DNA of 64,000 bases from Nannochloropsis oceanica (GCA_004519485.1 CP038110.1:620001-684000), one strand, 5' to 3'; positions 21,820-31,740 are shown, counted from the first letter of the stretch. Made by a program: numbers and translations. The notes: a model not told the origin generated them from the sequence alone.

Positions 21820-23196
21820 ATGCACCTCGAGTCCCTCTCCTCCTGTAAGGTTCCTCTTTCCTTGGTATTCCGTGCCGAGCCTAGACTCAAGCCAATAGCT
21901 CCTCGTTCTCCTCCCCTCTCCCGGACCCTGCTCGCTAGCCTTCTCATCCTCTCCTCCTCGTCGTCGTCATTGCCTTCTTCCGGCGCACCGCATTTTCGCC
22001 AATCCCCCTTTGCCGGCCCACTTTCATCTTTTATCCTCTCATTGCATCCGTGGAAAAGGACAATGCAGAATTCTATTGCCCACCTCTCTTCTTCCCCCTC
22101 GTCCTCCTGTGACTTTACCCCCTCGAAGTTCCAAAACCCCTCGTGGCACACAGAAGAGAACGTGAGCCTGCAAGACTCACAAGCACAGCAAAACATAAAT
22201 CGCCAACAGCACAAGCGCTTCCATCCTTCTCCTCCTCCTTCCCGCCCAACCCACTTCCTCGCAGTCAAGCTCTCCTCTCCCTCCCTTCATTCTAGTATTA
22301 AGTCGATCCAAGACGAAATGATAGAGATGCACGGCCCGACACTGGAGGAGGCAATGGTATCCCCATCCAAGTTGCATCTAACGTTGGCGGTCTTACACTT
22401 GGAAGACGAGGATTCCAATGAGGAGGAGGAGAAGGGAGAGGAAGAGGGAGGGTGGAAAGAAGAAGGAAGTCGAGGAAGTGCGCCAGGTTCTACCGTAACT
22501 CTACGAAGCGAAACAGCGGTAGCAGCTGCAGTACTAGCACCAGTAGGAGTAGAAGAGGGAGGAGGAGAAGAAAGAGGTGGAGCGCTGGGATCACCCCTCC
22601 TTCCCTCCCTCCCTCCCTCTTTCCCTAGGCCCACCGTCTCCCGCACCCGTGCCTTGATTTCGTCGTTAATGCAGGAAGAAGTCAGGCCATGGCTCCTTAG
22701 AGAGAATGGAGGAAAGCCTCCTTCGTTGCGGCTGGTAGGCTTAGGGTCCTTTGGTGAGAGAGTGGTGTTTGTCCGCCCTGATGAGGAAGAGGAGGAGGAG
22801 GGAGGGAAGGAAGGAGGGGCGAAGGGAGGGACGAGGTGGATGCAACAGGTGGTGATGAGGATTAGGGAGAGGCTGTTCGAGGAGGGCTTGACCAAAGAAA
22901 AGCCTCCCAAAGGAATAAAGGAAGTGTTTTTGCACGCAACAATAGCAAAAATGAGGGTGAAGGGAGGAAGAAAAGGAAGGGGAAAGAAGGGAGGGAGGGA
23001 GGCGTCGTTGTTGAGAAGAGAAGTGTGGATGGAGCATGACAAGAAGTGGGGACTGGGAGGGGAAGAGCAGGTACTAGAGACGTTACAGTTGTTAGAAATG
23101 CAAGGGGATGGCGAGGGGTACTATGAGCGCGTAGAAGAATGGCAGTTTGTGGAGAGGAAGGAGGAGCGGAGATGGGTAGGAAAGAAGGAGGGGTAG
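21820..23196 (+). CDS. 2H phosphoesterase superfamily protein (AKAP7/LigT-like)
   Basis: Single open frame, 458 aa. The domain begins at THFLAVKLSSPSLHSSIKSIQDEM, and the two catalytic HxT/S motifs are HLTL (His186) and HATI (His372). The spacing between them is widened by two low-complexity insertions rich in Glu, Gly and Lys. The segment RTRALISSLMQEEVRPWLLR...LRLVGLGSFGERVVFVRP matches the central part of the AKAP7/ASCC1-type 2'-5' RNA ligase-like domain. Members bind or hydrolyse 2',5'- or cyclic-phosphate nucleotides and oligonucleotides; the substrate here cannot be inferred. Residues 1-145 are Ser/Pro-rich and unconserved, and the true start could be a later Met such as the one at 22063. 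Lys-rich patches near the end could be nuclear localisation signals. Confidence 0.8.
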   Translation: MHLESLSSCKVPLSLVFRAEPRLKPIAPRSPPLSRTLLASLLILSSSSSSLPSSGAPHFRQSPFAGPLSSFILSLHPWKRTMQNSIAHLSSSPSSSCDFTPSKFQNPSWHTEENVSLQDSQAQQNINRQQHKRFHPSPPPSRPTHFLAVKLSSPSLHSSIKSIQDEMIEMHGPTLEEAMVSPSKLHLTLAVLHLEDEDSNEEEEKGEEEGGWKEEGSRGSAPGSTVTLRSETAVAAAVLAPVGVEEGGGEERGGALGSPLLPSLPPSFPRPTVSRTRALISSLMQEEVRPWLLRENGGKPPSLRLVGLGSFGERVVFVRPDEEEEEEGGKEGGAKGGTRWMQQVVMRIRERLFEEGLTKEKPPKGIKEVFLHATIAKMRVKGGRKGRGKKGGREASLLRREVWMEHDKKWGLGGEEQVLETLQLLEMQGDGEGYYERVEEWQFVERKEERRWVGKKEG

Positions 23197-23751
23197 AGGA
23201 AAGGTAATTGGAATGGATGGGGAAAGAGGGAGAACGCTTAGAAGATAAAGAGGAGAACTGTGCGGTAGAGGAATGAAATGTATCAGGAAATCGAAAAATT
23301 GCGCGTCCTGTACAATGAAAAGGCAAAGAATGTAAAGGAGGGGAAGCTCACGAGAGCGGGAGAGCGGAGGGTTTGGGGGAAAAAAAGAAGACCTTCAGTG
23401 TGCAAAGACTCTTCAAATCTAGCACCAAGATGCACTTGCACCTTAAAGACATGTCATGCGTCTGTTTACTGTACTTGTATGTTATTTTTTTAACTTTTTA
23501 CCCTCCCACAACCAGCGGCTCGAAGGAGCAATCATAGCCGCACGCATCATGCTCTTGCCGGCGAGGGTCCTCCAGACTGAACTTACACCTGTCCACATCA
23601 TAACATCGCCTGCGACTCCTCACACACACACTTTCAACACTCTTCTTTGCATTTTACAGGAGGCCTGACAAGCTCAAGCAAGCGGGAGCCATTTCCTAGG
23701 TCTTCCTGTCCTCCTTTCGTTTAACATCATCATCGCACGGGAGGCTTGAAC
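23197..23751. other. Intergenic, tandem plus-strand genes
   Basis: About 555 bases holding the 3' end of the 2H gene and the promoter of the next. Purine-rich to 23400, then mixed. Nothing coding recognised. Confidence 0.5.
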
Positions 23752-25842
23752 ATGAAGCAGCACTTGGGCATGGCCGCAGCAGCGGCAGCAATGCTAGCTG
23801 CCTGTCTCACGCCCACTATTACAGCCTTCATCCCTCTCTCTATGCCTTCCTCCTCCTCGTCCTTGACATGCCTGTCCCGCAGCAGCATTAGGGGAGGCGC
23901 AAACCTTGCTTCTTTTTCCCTTTCCCCCAGGAGCAGACCGTCCTCCTTCTCCTCAACCATTGCCACTGCCACCGCGACTTCCTTTTCTCAAGACCCAATA
24001 AGACCAGAGCAACAACAATCACAACAATCACGGTGGCAGAAGTCGCTTCAAAATATCCAACATAGCCTCCACACCCTCTCCCCCAAGGCCCAAGCCGTTC
24101 TAGCCACCCTCCCCATCGTCGTCCTCGCTGCCACTCTCGTATTCACTCAAGGCCCAGCCATCGCACAAGCCGCCACCAAGCGTGCCGCCGCCTCCTCCCC
24201 TCCCTCTGTTCGCACCAACAAAGTCCGCGAATATGTACTAAAACCTCTCGGAGAATCCGTGGGCAAACTAGGCGCCTTTCCCCCACTGAGAGCCTTCCGC
24301 AGCATCACACACTCCCTCTCCCACTGGGCCACCCACGGTCCCATCGCCCAATTTTTTAGCACTGCCTGGAACGAGCCGGCCGCGCGGTACATGCTCGATC
24401 CGACCACCACCCCCCTTGCCCCCAATGACATCGCCGGCCACGTGCTCGAGGCCATCCAGGCCCGCGTCCCTCCCACCTGGTCTCCCCTCGCCGTCGTCGC
24501 CCTCCTCTCCTTCCTCCCCATCTTCGAAGCGCGTGTGGGAGTCCCCTTCGGCCTAGCCTTGGGTGCGCCATGGCTAAAAGCTCTCGTGGTTGGAATGGCT
24601 GCCAATGCCCTTGTCATACCGGTGGCTGCCGGTATGGGCACGTTTTTCCGGGATGTGAATAACGCGTCTCCTTTGCTCGAGACGGCAACGGCCGCAAGGG
24701 AGAGATATCAGGATCTAGAGAGAGCTTTTCAAGAGCTGCAAGGGCGCTTGGCTCTCAAGACGCGAGTGTTGGAGGAGGAGGAGGGGAGGCTGCGGTTGAC
24801 TATTGACACGGCGATTGCGGTAGTGAGGAAGGGGGAACTGGTGATGGACTTGGCAACCAGACAGGGGCTTGTGAAAGAAATCACCGAGGCCTCCAAGGTG
24901 TTGCTTGGCCTAAGTGAAAGCGACGCGAAACAATTCAGTCAACGACTGGAGGAACAGTTTTTTGAGACGTCCGTTGGGAGCGTGATGAGCGACAGCGACG
25001 GCGCATTTGAGGATGTGTCGGTCGCGGACTTGGGACAGAGAAGGGTGGAGCTGGCATGGCACCCGGATGTGACCTTATTTCCGAAGCTTGGTCAGGCAGT
25101 TGTGAAATACCAATTGGACGAAATCGCAGGGCAGGCTCAGGCGGATTTCACGATCAGGCCGCGGGAGTTGGAGTTGTTGAGGGAGGAGGTGAAGCGGCTG
25201 AAGGAGGAGGTAGGGAGGGAGGGAGGGAAGTTGAGGAAATTGGCAAAGAAGGCTGCGGAGGTAGGGAAGGAAACCGTCCGGGTGGCGCGAGAGTTGGATG
25301 CTGGCGTGATCACGGCGGAAGATAAGGCGAAGGCCCGCAAGGAGGCAATGGCCAAAGCAAAAGAAGAAGCAGCAGCAGCAGCGGCAGCAGCAAGCCCTGC
25401 CGGCGGCCCTGGAAAATTCGTCCCCATGGCCGAAAGAGAGAAGGAGGAAGAAGCCCGCATCGCCGAGCTGCAGATGCAGGGGAAATTGATGCGCAACTAT
25501 GGATGGCCGAAAGCAGTGGTGTATGTAGGCTTGCCCTTGCCGTTCTCAGGCGTGTGGACCGCGATGTTCTGGTCAAAGTGCCTGGGGATGAAATTTGGGC
25601 CTTCGGCGACTGGAGCGTTGGTAGGCTTAATCTTATCCACATTGATAGGGCTTGGGTTGTGGTTGACGGGACCTGTTGGGGTGTTGATATACGGTCTGGT
25701 CCTGGCAGTGATGTACGGGGAGGAGAACCCGGCGATGGCCGTGGGGAAGGTGCTGGTGATGCTGAGGGAGGGGTTGGCCGGGATTTTCAAGGGAGGGGGA
25801 GGGAAGAATAGGGAGGGAGGGGGGACAATGGGAAGGAAGTAG
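23752..25842 (+). CDS. Plastid small multidrug-export-like membrane protein with coiled-coil insert
   Basis: Single open frame, 696 aa from ATG 23752. Signal-like N-terminus (MAAAAAAMLAACLTPTITAF) with Phe after the cleavage region, then a Ser-rich transit stretch: a plastid bipartite presequence. A first membrane segment lies at about 120-145. The core has WSPLAVVALLSFLPIFEARVGVPFGLALG followed by a hydrophobic helix, and near the C-terminus VVYVGLPLPFSGVWTAMF...TGALVGLILSTLIGLGLWL. These resemble the two halves of the Sm_multidrug_ex (small multidrug export, PF06695) family, in which an ExR/P motif and a PLP-GxxT motif recur. Between the halves sits an insert of about 270 residues with two long charged coiled coils (around 310-380 and 460-560). 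The prokaryotic family is about 150-200 aa, so the insert is a large elaboration. Transport substrate unknown; probably envelope or thylakoid. Confidence 0.75.
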   Translation: MKQHLGMAAAAAAMLAACLTPTITAFIPLSMPSSSSSLTCLSRSSIRGGANLASFSLSPRSRPSSFSSTIATATATSFSQDPIRPEQQQSQQSRWQKSLQNIQHSLHTLSPKAQAVLATLPIVVLAATLVFTQGPAIAQAATKRAAASSPPSVRTNKVREYVLKPLGESVGKLGAFPPLRAFRSITHSLSHWATHGPIAQFFSTAWNEPAARYMLDPTTTPLAPNDIAGHVLEAIQARVPPTWSPLAVVALLSFLPIFEARVGVPFGLALGAPWLKALVVGMAANALVIPVAAGMGTFFRDVNNASPLLETATAARERYQDLERAFQELQGRLALKTRVLEEEEGRLRLTIDTAIAVVRKGELVMDLATRQGLVKEITEASKVLLGLSESDAKQFSQRLEEQFFETSVGSVMSDSDGAFEDVSVADLGQRRVELAWHPDVTLFPKLGQAVVKYQLDEIAGQAQADFTIRPRELELLREEVKRLKEEVGREGGKLRKLAKKAAEVGKETVRVARELDAGVITAEDKAKARKEAMAKAKEEAAAAAAAASPAGGPGKFVPMAEREKEEEARIAELQMQGKLMRNYGWPKAVVYVGLPLPFSGVWTAMFWSKCLGMKFGPSATGALVGLILSTLIGLGLWLTGPVGVLIYGLVLAVMYGEENPAMAVGKVLVMLREGLAGIFKGGGGKNREGGGTMGRK

Positions 25843-26735
25843 AAAGAAAGATGCTATTTTAAATGAATGTGCGGGGGAGGCAGCGACGCCCAGTTCCTTC
25901 CTTTCCTCAACAAAGAAAGACAGGAGTTTTAAGTGAACAATACACATACCCGTGCGCGCACACACACATTCACTCACGAAGCCCGTAGAAGCAGCAGAAG
26001 CGGCAACAACAGCAGACAACAAAAAACTAAGAACAAAAAGAAACGACAGGCGAAACGCTTTGATGGAATTAAATTGTTGTGTGTTGAGGCCTTGATCTAT
26101 TGATTCGTTTGGGTGTGGCAGTCCGGGAGCTCTCCTTTTGAAGAGAATGGACGACGATGCGCATGGCCTCCTCCCTCCTCCCCCTTCCCCGCCCTGGTGA
26201 CCGCAAGAACACGTCAAGGAGGGATGCGGGGCTGAAGGAGGCGCCCGGTCCCATCCACGTGCTGAAAATCGCTCTGAAAATAACATTGATTGACTTCCTC
26301 CTCTTTTTTCTCCTCCTCCTCTTCCGCCTCTTCCTCCTTGTTTTGCTCCTCCTCTTCTTCCTTACCTTACCATCGTCCTTGTTCTCGTCCTTATTTTTCT
26401 TGTTCATATTCATGCTCTTCTCTTTCTGCTTCTTCTTCTGCTTCTTTTCTGGCTTTTGCTCTCCATGTCTATGGTTTCTAGAAGCTTTCACGTTCTTCCT
26501 TCTCAATCCTTTTTTCTTCTCTGTTGCTGCTTTTCCTGCTGCTGCTGCAACGTTTTCTGCTGCTGCTGCTGCCGCTGCTCTTTCTTAGTGTATTTTCAAG
26601 CATGCCAGGCCATGTCGTCATAGTCTCCCTCCCTCCCTCCCTCCCTCCCTCCCTCTCTCCCTCTCTCAGCCCCACGGAGGCTCTCACCGCACGGACCTTG
26701 CCCTCCCGCCCTCCCGCCCTCCCTCCTTCATCTCC
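25843..26735. other. Intergenic, with a Lys/Arg-rich open frame of doubtful status
   Basis: Lies between convergent genes. On the minus strand 26506-26069 is open and would encode a Lys/Arg-rich peptide (KKRRSKTRRKRRKRRRR type), but this follows from AAG/AGG-like triplet repeats. I see no domain, no clear splice partner and no conserved tail. (CTC/CTT)n and (CTG)n tracts cover 26290-26580 on the plus strand. Confidence 0.4.
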
Positions 26736-29700
26736 TCAGTTGCCCACCGTGATCTCGGCTACTCCCTCCGCCAAGCCATCCACCCCCTCCTCCCTCCCGC
26801 CCTCCTTCAAGCCATCCAGCAGGTCTTGCTCGATTCCGAAGCCCGGCAGCTGCAGCACGAAAGGATCGCGGGGAGGGTAATCACCCTGGAGAAAGTCCCA
26901 ACGGTTGATGGTGTTGTGGTACGCCTGGGTGAGGGAGGGAGGGAGGGAGGGAGGGAGGGAGGACGGGAATGAGCATCACGTGAAAGCTGGTGGCTGCTGC
27001 GGGTCCGGTGGACAGGAAAGGTAGGGACGGAAGGAAAGAAGGAAGGAGGGAGGAATGGAGGGACGGAGGACCTACCTCAGTAATATGCTGAATGGAATAA
27101 TTGCGGCCACTGCTCTTGTCCACCTGGTAGGGAGGTATGAGGGAAATGGCTGTCCCGGCGCGCCCGAAACGGCCGACGCGACCGATCCGTTGCATGTACC
27201 GTTGGGGGTCACACAGGTCGAAGTTGATGACGACAGAGGCCTAGAGGGAGAAAGGAAGGGAGGGAGGGAGGGAGAAAAGGAGGAGGGGGAGGGAGGGGAA
27301 ATGCATTTGTTGGAGGGAGCGATAGATGGATATACATCTCGCAAAACTGAATTTTCAAAAAAGGAAACGCCTTTCCTCCCCTCCCACTACATACCGCCTG
27401 CACGTCCAAGCCACGGGCCAGGGCATTGGTGCAGACCAACACGGTCTTGCGCCCGGCCTTGAAGTCCTCGATGTTAACGGTGTAGCGGGTCCCTGGAAGG
27501 AGGGAGGAAGGGCGGAAGGGAGGGAGGGAAGGGGGGTGGTAAGTCATCCATTTGATTTGCCCTACTTTTGTCACTTCGGATACAAGGAGGGTAGCTATAC
27601 GCTCTGTACGATTCTCCCTCCTTCCTTTCCTCCTTCCCTCCTTGATTCCTTCCCTCCCTCCCCCCCTCCTACGTACCCGGGTAGTCGTTCGCCTTCATCA
27701 CCATCTCCACTTGGTCCTGTCAAAAAAGAGGAAGGGAGGGAGGAAGGGAGGGAGGGAGGGAGGAAGGGAGGGGTTCAGGTGTCAGTTTTGTATCGCAAGT
27801 CACAGAAACATCCAAGCCCGAACGAACGAGGGAAAAAAGGAGAAAGATGGGACAATTTTTAAGTAACCTAAACGCTGCAGAGCATGTACCAACTGTCCGT
27901 CCCTCCCTCCTTCCCTCCCACCCTCCCTCCCTCCCTACCTACCTACCTTATTGGTACAAAAGCAGTAGATCTGTCCGTTGGCGAAGATGGATACCAGCTT
28001 CTCCATGGTGGAGAGCTTCAGCTGCATGAGCTCCGGCAGCCACACACGTTCGTCATTGCGATGCATCACCACATAAAACTGGAGGGAGTGAGGAAAGAAG
28101 GGAAGGAGGGAGAGAGGGATAAGACTAGATGAAATGCTGTACACTTCATGCAGAAAAATATACTTGATCCCTCATACATTATCATTTTCTTGCTCCCTCC
28201 CTCCCTCCCTCCCTACCTCCCTCCCTCCCTTCCTACCTGCTGGATGTTGGCACGGTTTAGCTCATGGTCTTGAAGGGTGATGAGGACGAACGCATCCCGG
28301 GGGAAAATCTCTTGGGCGGCTTTGGTTGTCTCGGGAGAGAAGGTGGCGGAGCACAGGGCGATCTACAGGAGGGAGGGAGGGAGGGAGGGAGGGAGGGAGG
28401 GAAGTATGAGGGTTGAGTTACGCGGTGATCAAATAAATCAACGGGTGGCAGAAAAGGGATAGAAGAAAGTGACGATAGGTGAAACGATGACAATGAGGAG
28501 AGAGAAAAGAAAAGATGCAACATAAAAAATAAATAATGTACATATATTATATTTAGACGTGATTCAAAAAGCGGGAGGGATGACGCACCTGCGTGGTGGG
28601 GCTGAGCTTGCGTGCCAATCCCTGCAGCATAACGTAGTTGGACGAGGAGTCCTTGGCGGTGCCGCCTGTAATTAATTTAATTTGATTTACATGAGTTTAA
28701 TTTGATTTATATTACAATTGAGGAGTCCTTGGCGGTGCCGCCTGTAATTAATTTAATTTGATTTACATGAGTTTAATTTGATTTATATTACAATTGAGGA
28801 GTCCTTGGCGGCGCCGCCTGTAATTAATTTAATTTGATTTACATGAGTTTAATTTGATTTATATTACAATTAGCCGGGGAGGATATTGACAAATATCAGG
28901 TTGCCTGAAATGTACTCTTGTTCGACATACGGGGATGATTGAACGATTAATGTTTCGTACAATCCAGGAGGGGATATCACAGAGTGCTTCCATTGAATTT
29001 AACAAACATCCGGAGGTGAGTTCTTCTTCTTACCATGTTCTGCCTCCCCATTGGGATTGCGGCAATCAAACAACATCTCGTCCGCCTCGTCCAGGACGAG
29101 GAACTTAGTGTTCTTCAACCAAATGACAGGCCCGAAACGATCACGGCCCTAGGGAAACGAAGGGAGGGAGGGAGGAAGGGAGGGTAGCAGGTGTGTTGAG
29201 CGATTTCATCCCTCATTTCCCTTCGTCGTCATCTTCGTCCTGTCGCTACTACTTTTATTCTGCTTCTGTTTCACCCTCTACCCACCCTCCCTCCCGCCCT
29301 CCCTCTCGCCCTCCCTCCCGTACCTCTGCCAGGTCGCAGATGCGTCCCATAGTCCCCACCAGAACATGAGGAGGGGTGGCCTTAAGGGTCTTGACCAAGG
29401 CAATACGCTCATCACGGGCCTCCTCCGTCTTGACGTGAGGCGAGCCCACGCAGCATTGGATGCGCAGCTGCAGGGAAAGAGGGAGGGAGGGAGGGAGGGA
29501 CGAAGGGAGGGACGAAGGGAAGGGGTGAATAAAATCTCGTATGAACGAGGAATCGTTTCTCCCTCGTCAATGAGGCTCACAGCACTTGTCCTCTTCCTCC
29601 CTTTCTCCCTCCAGGCGGTTCGAGGTATTCCCTTTCCCTCCCTCCCTCCCTCCCTCCCTCCCTCCCTCCCTCCCCCCCTCCCTACAGGTGGGTCCAAATA

Positions 29701-30872
29701 CTGCCCCAGCGACTCGATCTCGGCCGTTACTTGACGAGCCAAATCGCGGTTGGGCACAAGCACGATGGCTTGGATGGCCTCCTTGTCCGGCACGCCTGAG
29801 GGGAAAAAGACAGGGAAAGGGAGAGGGGCAGGGAGGGAGAAAGGAAAGGCGTAAGGAACTTGACGCATCCCACGGGTGCCTGTGCCCTCGCGCCCCTTCC
29901 CTCCCTCCTTCCCTCCCCGTCTCCCCTCTTTACCGGTGTCGATGGCGTTCAAGATGGCTGTGGCGAAGATCGCCGTCTTGCCATGCCCCGACTGGGCCTG
30001 GAGAAGCATGTTTTTCCCGTCGAGCAGGGGCTGCGGGGGAGGGAGGGAAGGAAGGAAGGAGTGAGGGGAGGCGGGTGTTGAGGTTTGATGAGTCCCTCAC
30101 ATAACACAGGAAATCTCAAGGAATCGGAACCCATTCAATCCTTGCCATCATCCCTCCCACACACCCTCCCTCCCTCCCATCCTCCCTCTCACCTTGATGC
30201 CGAGCTTCTGGCACTCAGACGGCTTTTCAAAGCCCTTGGAAAAGATACCGCGCATCACCGGTTCCTTAAAATCGAAGCCTTCCCATGTCTCGATGGGCTC
30301 AACGACATAATCCTTCTCATGGAATTCAATACGCTGCCTGGCAAACCCCCCCCCCCCCTCGCTGTCGATCCCCTCCACGTCCCCTCCCTCGTCCTCGTCC
30401 ACGGTAACCGCCTTCTCCTCCCCTCCCTCCTTCCCGGCCTCCCCCGCTTCTTCGTGACCCAAAGTTGGAAAAATCGCCCTCCCCACGTGCACCGCCACGG
30501 TCGCTAAAGTCACGAGCCGCGGCTGTAGCGCCCCCAAAGCCGCCACCGCGGGAAGGACCAGCAGCAGTACGTTGTGGGGCAGGGTAAGTCACCTCCTTTT
30601 GGGTGGTGGGTCGGACAGGCGTGAAGTCATCGTCGTCATCCGCCCATGATTTTTGAGGCGCACTGCGCACGGGTGCCTGATGTGTGGTGTGACGGAGATG
30701 GGAAGGGGAGGAGAACGGCAGTGAGGAAAGAGGAGAGGAGAGGAAAGCAAGGGTGGTAGGTAGGGGAGCAAAGTTGGTGTTATGAGAGGTCAGGCCATCC
30801 ATTCATACAGCCACATACACTGAAAAGTCTCGTCGTACGTACCTTGTCGTCGTCGTCCCAGTTGTCGGCCAT
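26736..30872 (-). CDS. eIF4A-like DEAD-box RNA helicase with RGG-rich N-terminus, 13 coding segments
   Basis: Segments 30872-30843, 30676-30193, 30030-29934, 29795-29686, 29467-29324, 29148-29034, 28665-28589, 28362-28237, 28078-27947, 27716-27677, 27492-27395, 27240-27076 and 26924-26736 (about 601 aa). The N-terminus is MADNWDDDDK, then an RG-rich stretch (GGYRGRGRGRGRGG), then the Q-motif region (IETWEGFDF...GFEKPSECQ). Motif I is AQSGHGKT, Ia PNRDLA, Ib TMGR, II DEAD, III SAT, V ARGLD and VI RIGRVGRFGRAGT. Several deviate from consensus (GTGKT, PTRELA, TPGR), and the usual HGDxxQxxR stretch between motifs IV and V is not visible. Nearest type is eIF4A/Dbp5, but it is divergent. Segment 2 has a one-base frame conflict at a 13-G run (30346-30358): the RG-rich part and the Q-motif part are in different frames. 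The other junctions agree in phase. Confidence 0.88.
26925..30192 (-). repeat. Polarised (GGGA)n / (CCCT)n intron tracts in the DEAD-box gene
   Basis: On the minus strand, introns 30031-30192, 29796-29933, 29468-29685, 29149-29323, 28079-28236, 27717-27946 and 27493-27676 begin with G-rich GGGA repeats just after the donor and end with CCCT repeats before the acceptor. Intron 27241-27394 is weaker. Intron 26925-27075 is C-rich at both ends, 28363-28588 has only the C-rich end, and 28666-29033 and the first intron lack the pattern. Confidence 0.9.
28647..28874 (-). repeat. Three 76-bp tandem copies spanning an exon-intron edge
   Basis: Units start at 28647, 28723 and 28799 and are almost identical; the third differs at one base in GGCGGYGCCGCC. 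Each contains, on the minus strand, an AT-rich intron end, the acceptor ATTAATTACAG and the first bases of exon 7 (GGCGGCACCGCCAAGGACTC). Only the copy nearest the exon body (28647-28722) continues into the coding exon; the other two create upstream decoy 3' splice sites. Confidence 0.92.
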
Positions 30873-31740
30873 GGCTCAGACGATGTTTGCTTGCTCGGAG
30901 GTAAGAGTGATGATAGGCTGATATGCTGCTCACAGATGCTTCTTTGCTGGAAATGCGCTGTTGGCAAAAGGAGAAGACCGAGGAAAAAGCTGTTGCGGTT
31001 GCGGTTGCCCTTGCCCTTTCTTGAATTTTTGCCTGTGTTGCGTACCGAGGGAATTTGTGGTGCATGGGTAAGGGCTTGGCTAGGAGGGAAAATGTGCGGC
31101 GAAGGGAGGGCGGAGAGGGAGGAACGCAGTAATGCAGCATGTCGCGCCAAGGCGCGACGCAAGCAAGCTGACATGCTGATCCCCACCGACCGCCACCGGC
31201 ACAATACCAGGCACCCATATGATGCCATTGTCCTGCAGTCGTGAAGGTGTATGGATTTGGGGAGCATGGGTGAACGAGGGATGCACGGTTTAGGGAGAGG
31301 ATTGTGGGAGCCACTTGCTTTGGCCGTCTTGCCAGTGCCCTTCGCGCCGTTTGTTGGTTCCTTACTACCACACACAAGCCACAGAACCAAACACACAAAC
31401 ACAAATACCGTGGCAAGAGCAGCAGTAACCACTGCAGCGGCCGCAGCATCATCTGCACCCAGAGTAGCAGTAGCGGCAGCAGCTGGGGCCACGCGTTGAC
31501 TTTGTAAATGTCGTGCTCCTGGTGTTCCCGTGCTTCCACCGTGTCTGTTGGGCTGTCCGATGATGATGAGGCCAAGCAACGGCGCCCTCCGCTAGGGGCT
31601 GCTGCTGCTGCCGCCGCTTGTTCTTGGAAGGGCTTCCACATGGACGGCACTTTGGCCGTCGACATAAGCATCCCACCTAGTTGAGAAAACATTACGCTCA
31701 CGTTTGCTGTACCCTGTTGCATCCTATAGGTCCGGTTCGT
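30803..31740 (-). CDS. Possible small membrane protein with two overlapping frames (uncertain)
   Basis: Between the divergent DEAD-box and Tim17-like genes, one minus-strand frame encodes FSQLGGMLMSTAKVPSMWKPF...DTVEAREHQEHDIYK (about 31720-31500). A neighbouring frame then encodes a single good membrane helix (AALATVFVFVCLVLWLVCG) and a basic tail (KEPTNGAKGTGKTAKASG), about 31500-31320. Together they would resemble a small single-pass protein, but no proper GT-AG intron clearly links the frames, so either the sequence has an indel or the gene is not real. I recognise no family. Confidence 0.25.

Noticed and set aside
26069-26506. Lys/Arg-rich minus-strand protein
   Set aside because: Long but composed of AAG/AGG-like repeats with no domain, splice partner or promoter evidence; kept only as a note in the intergenic entry.
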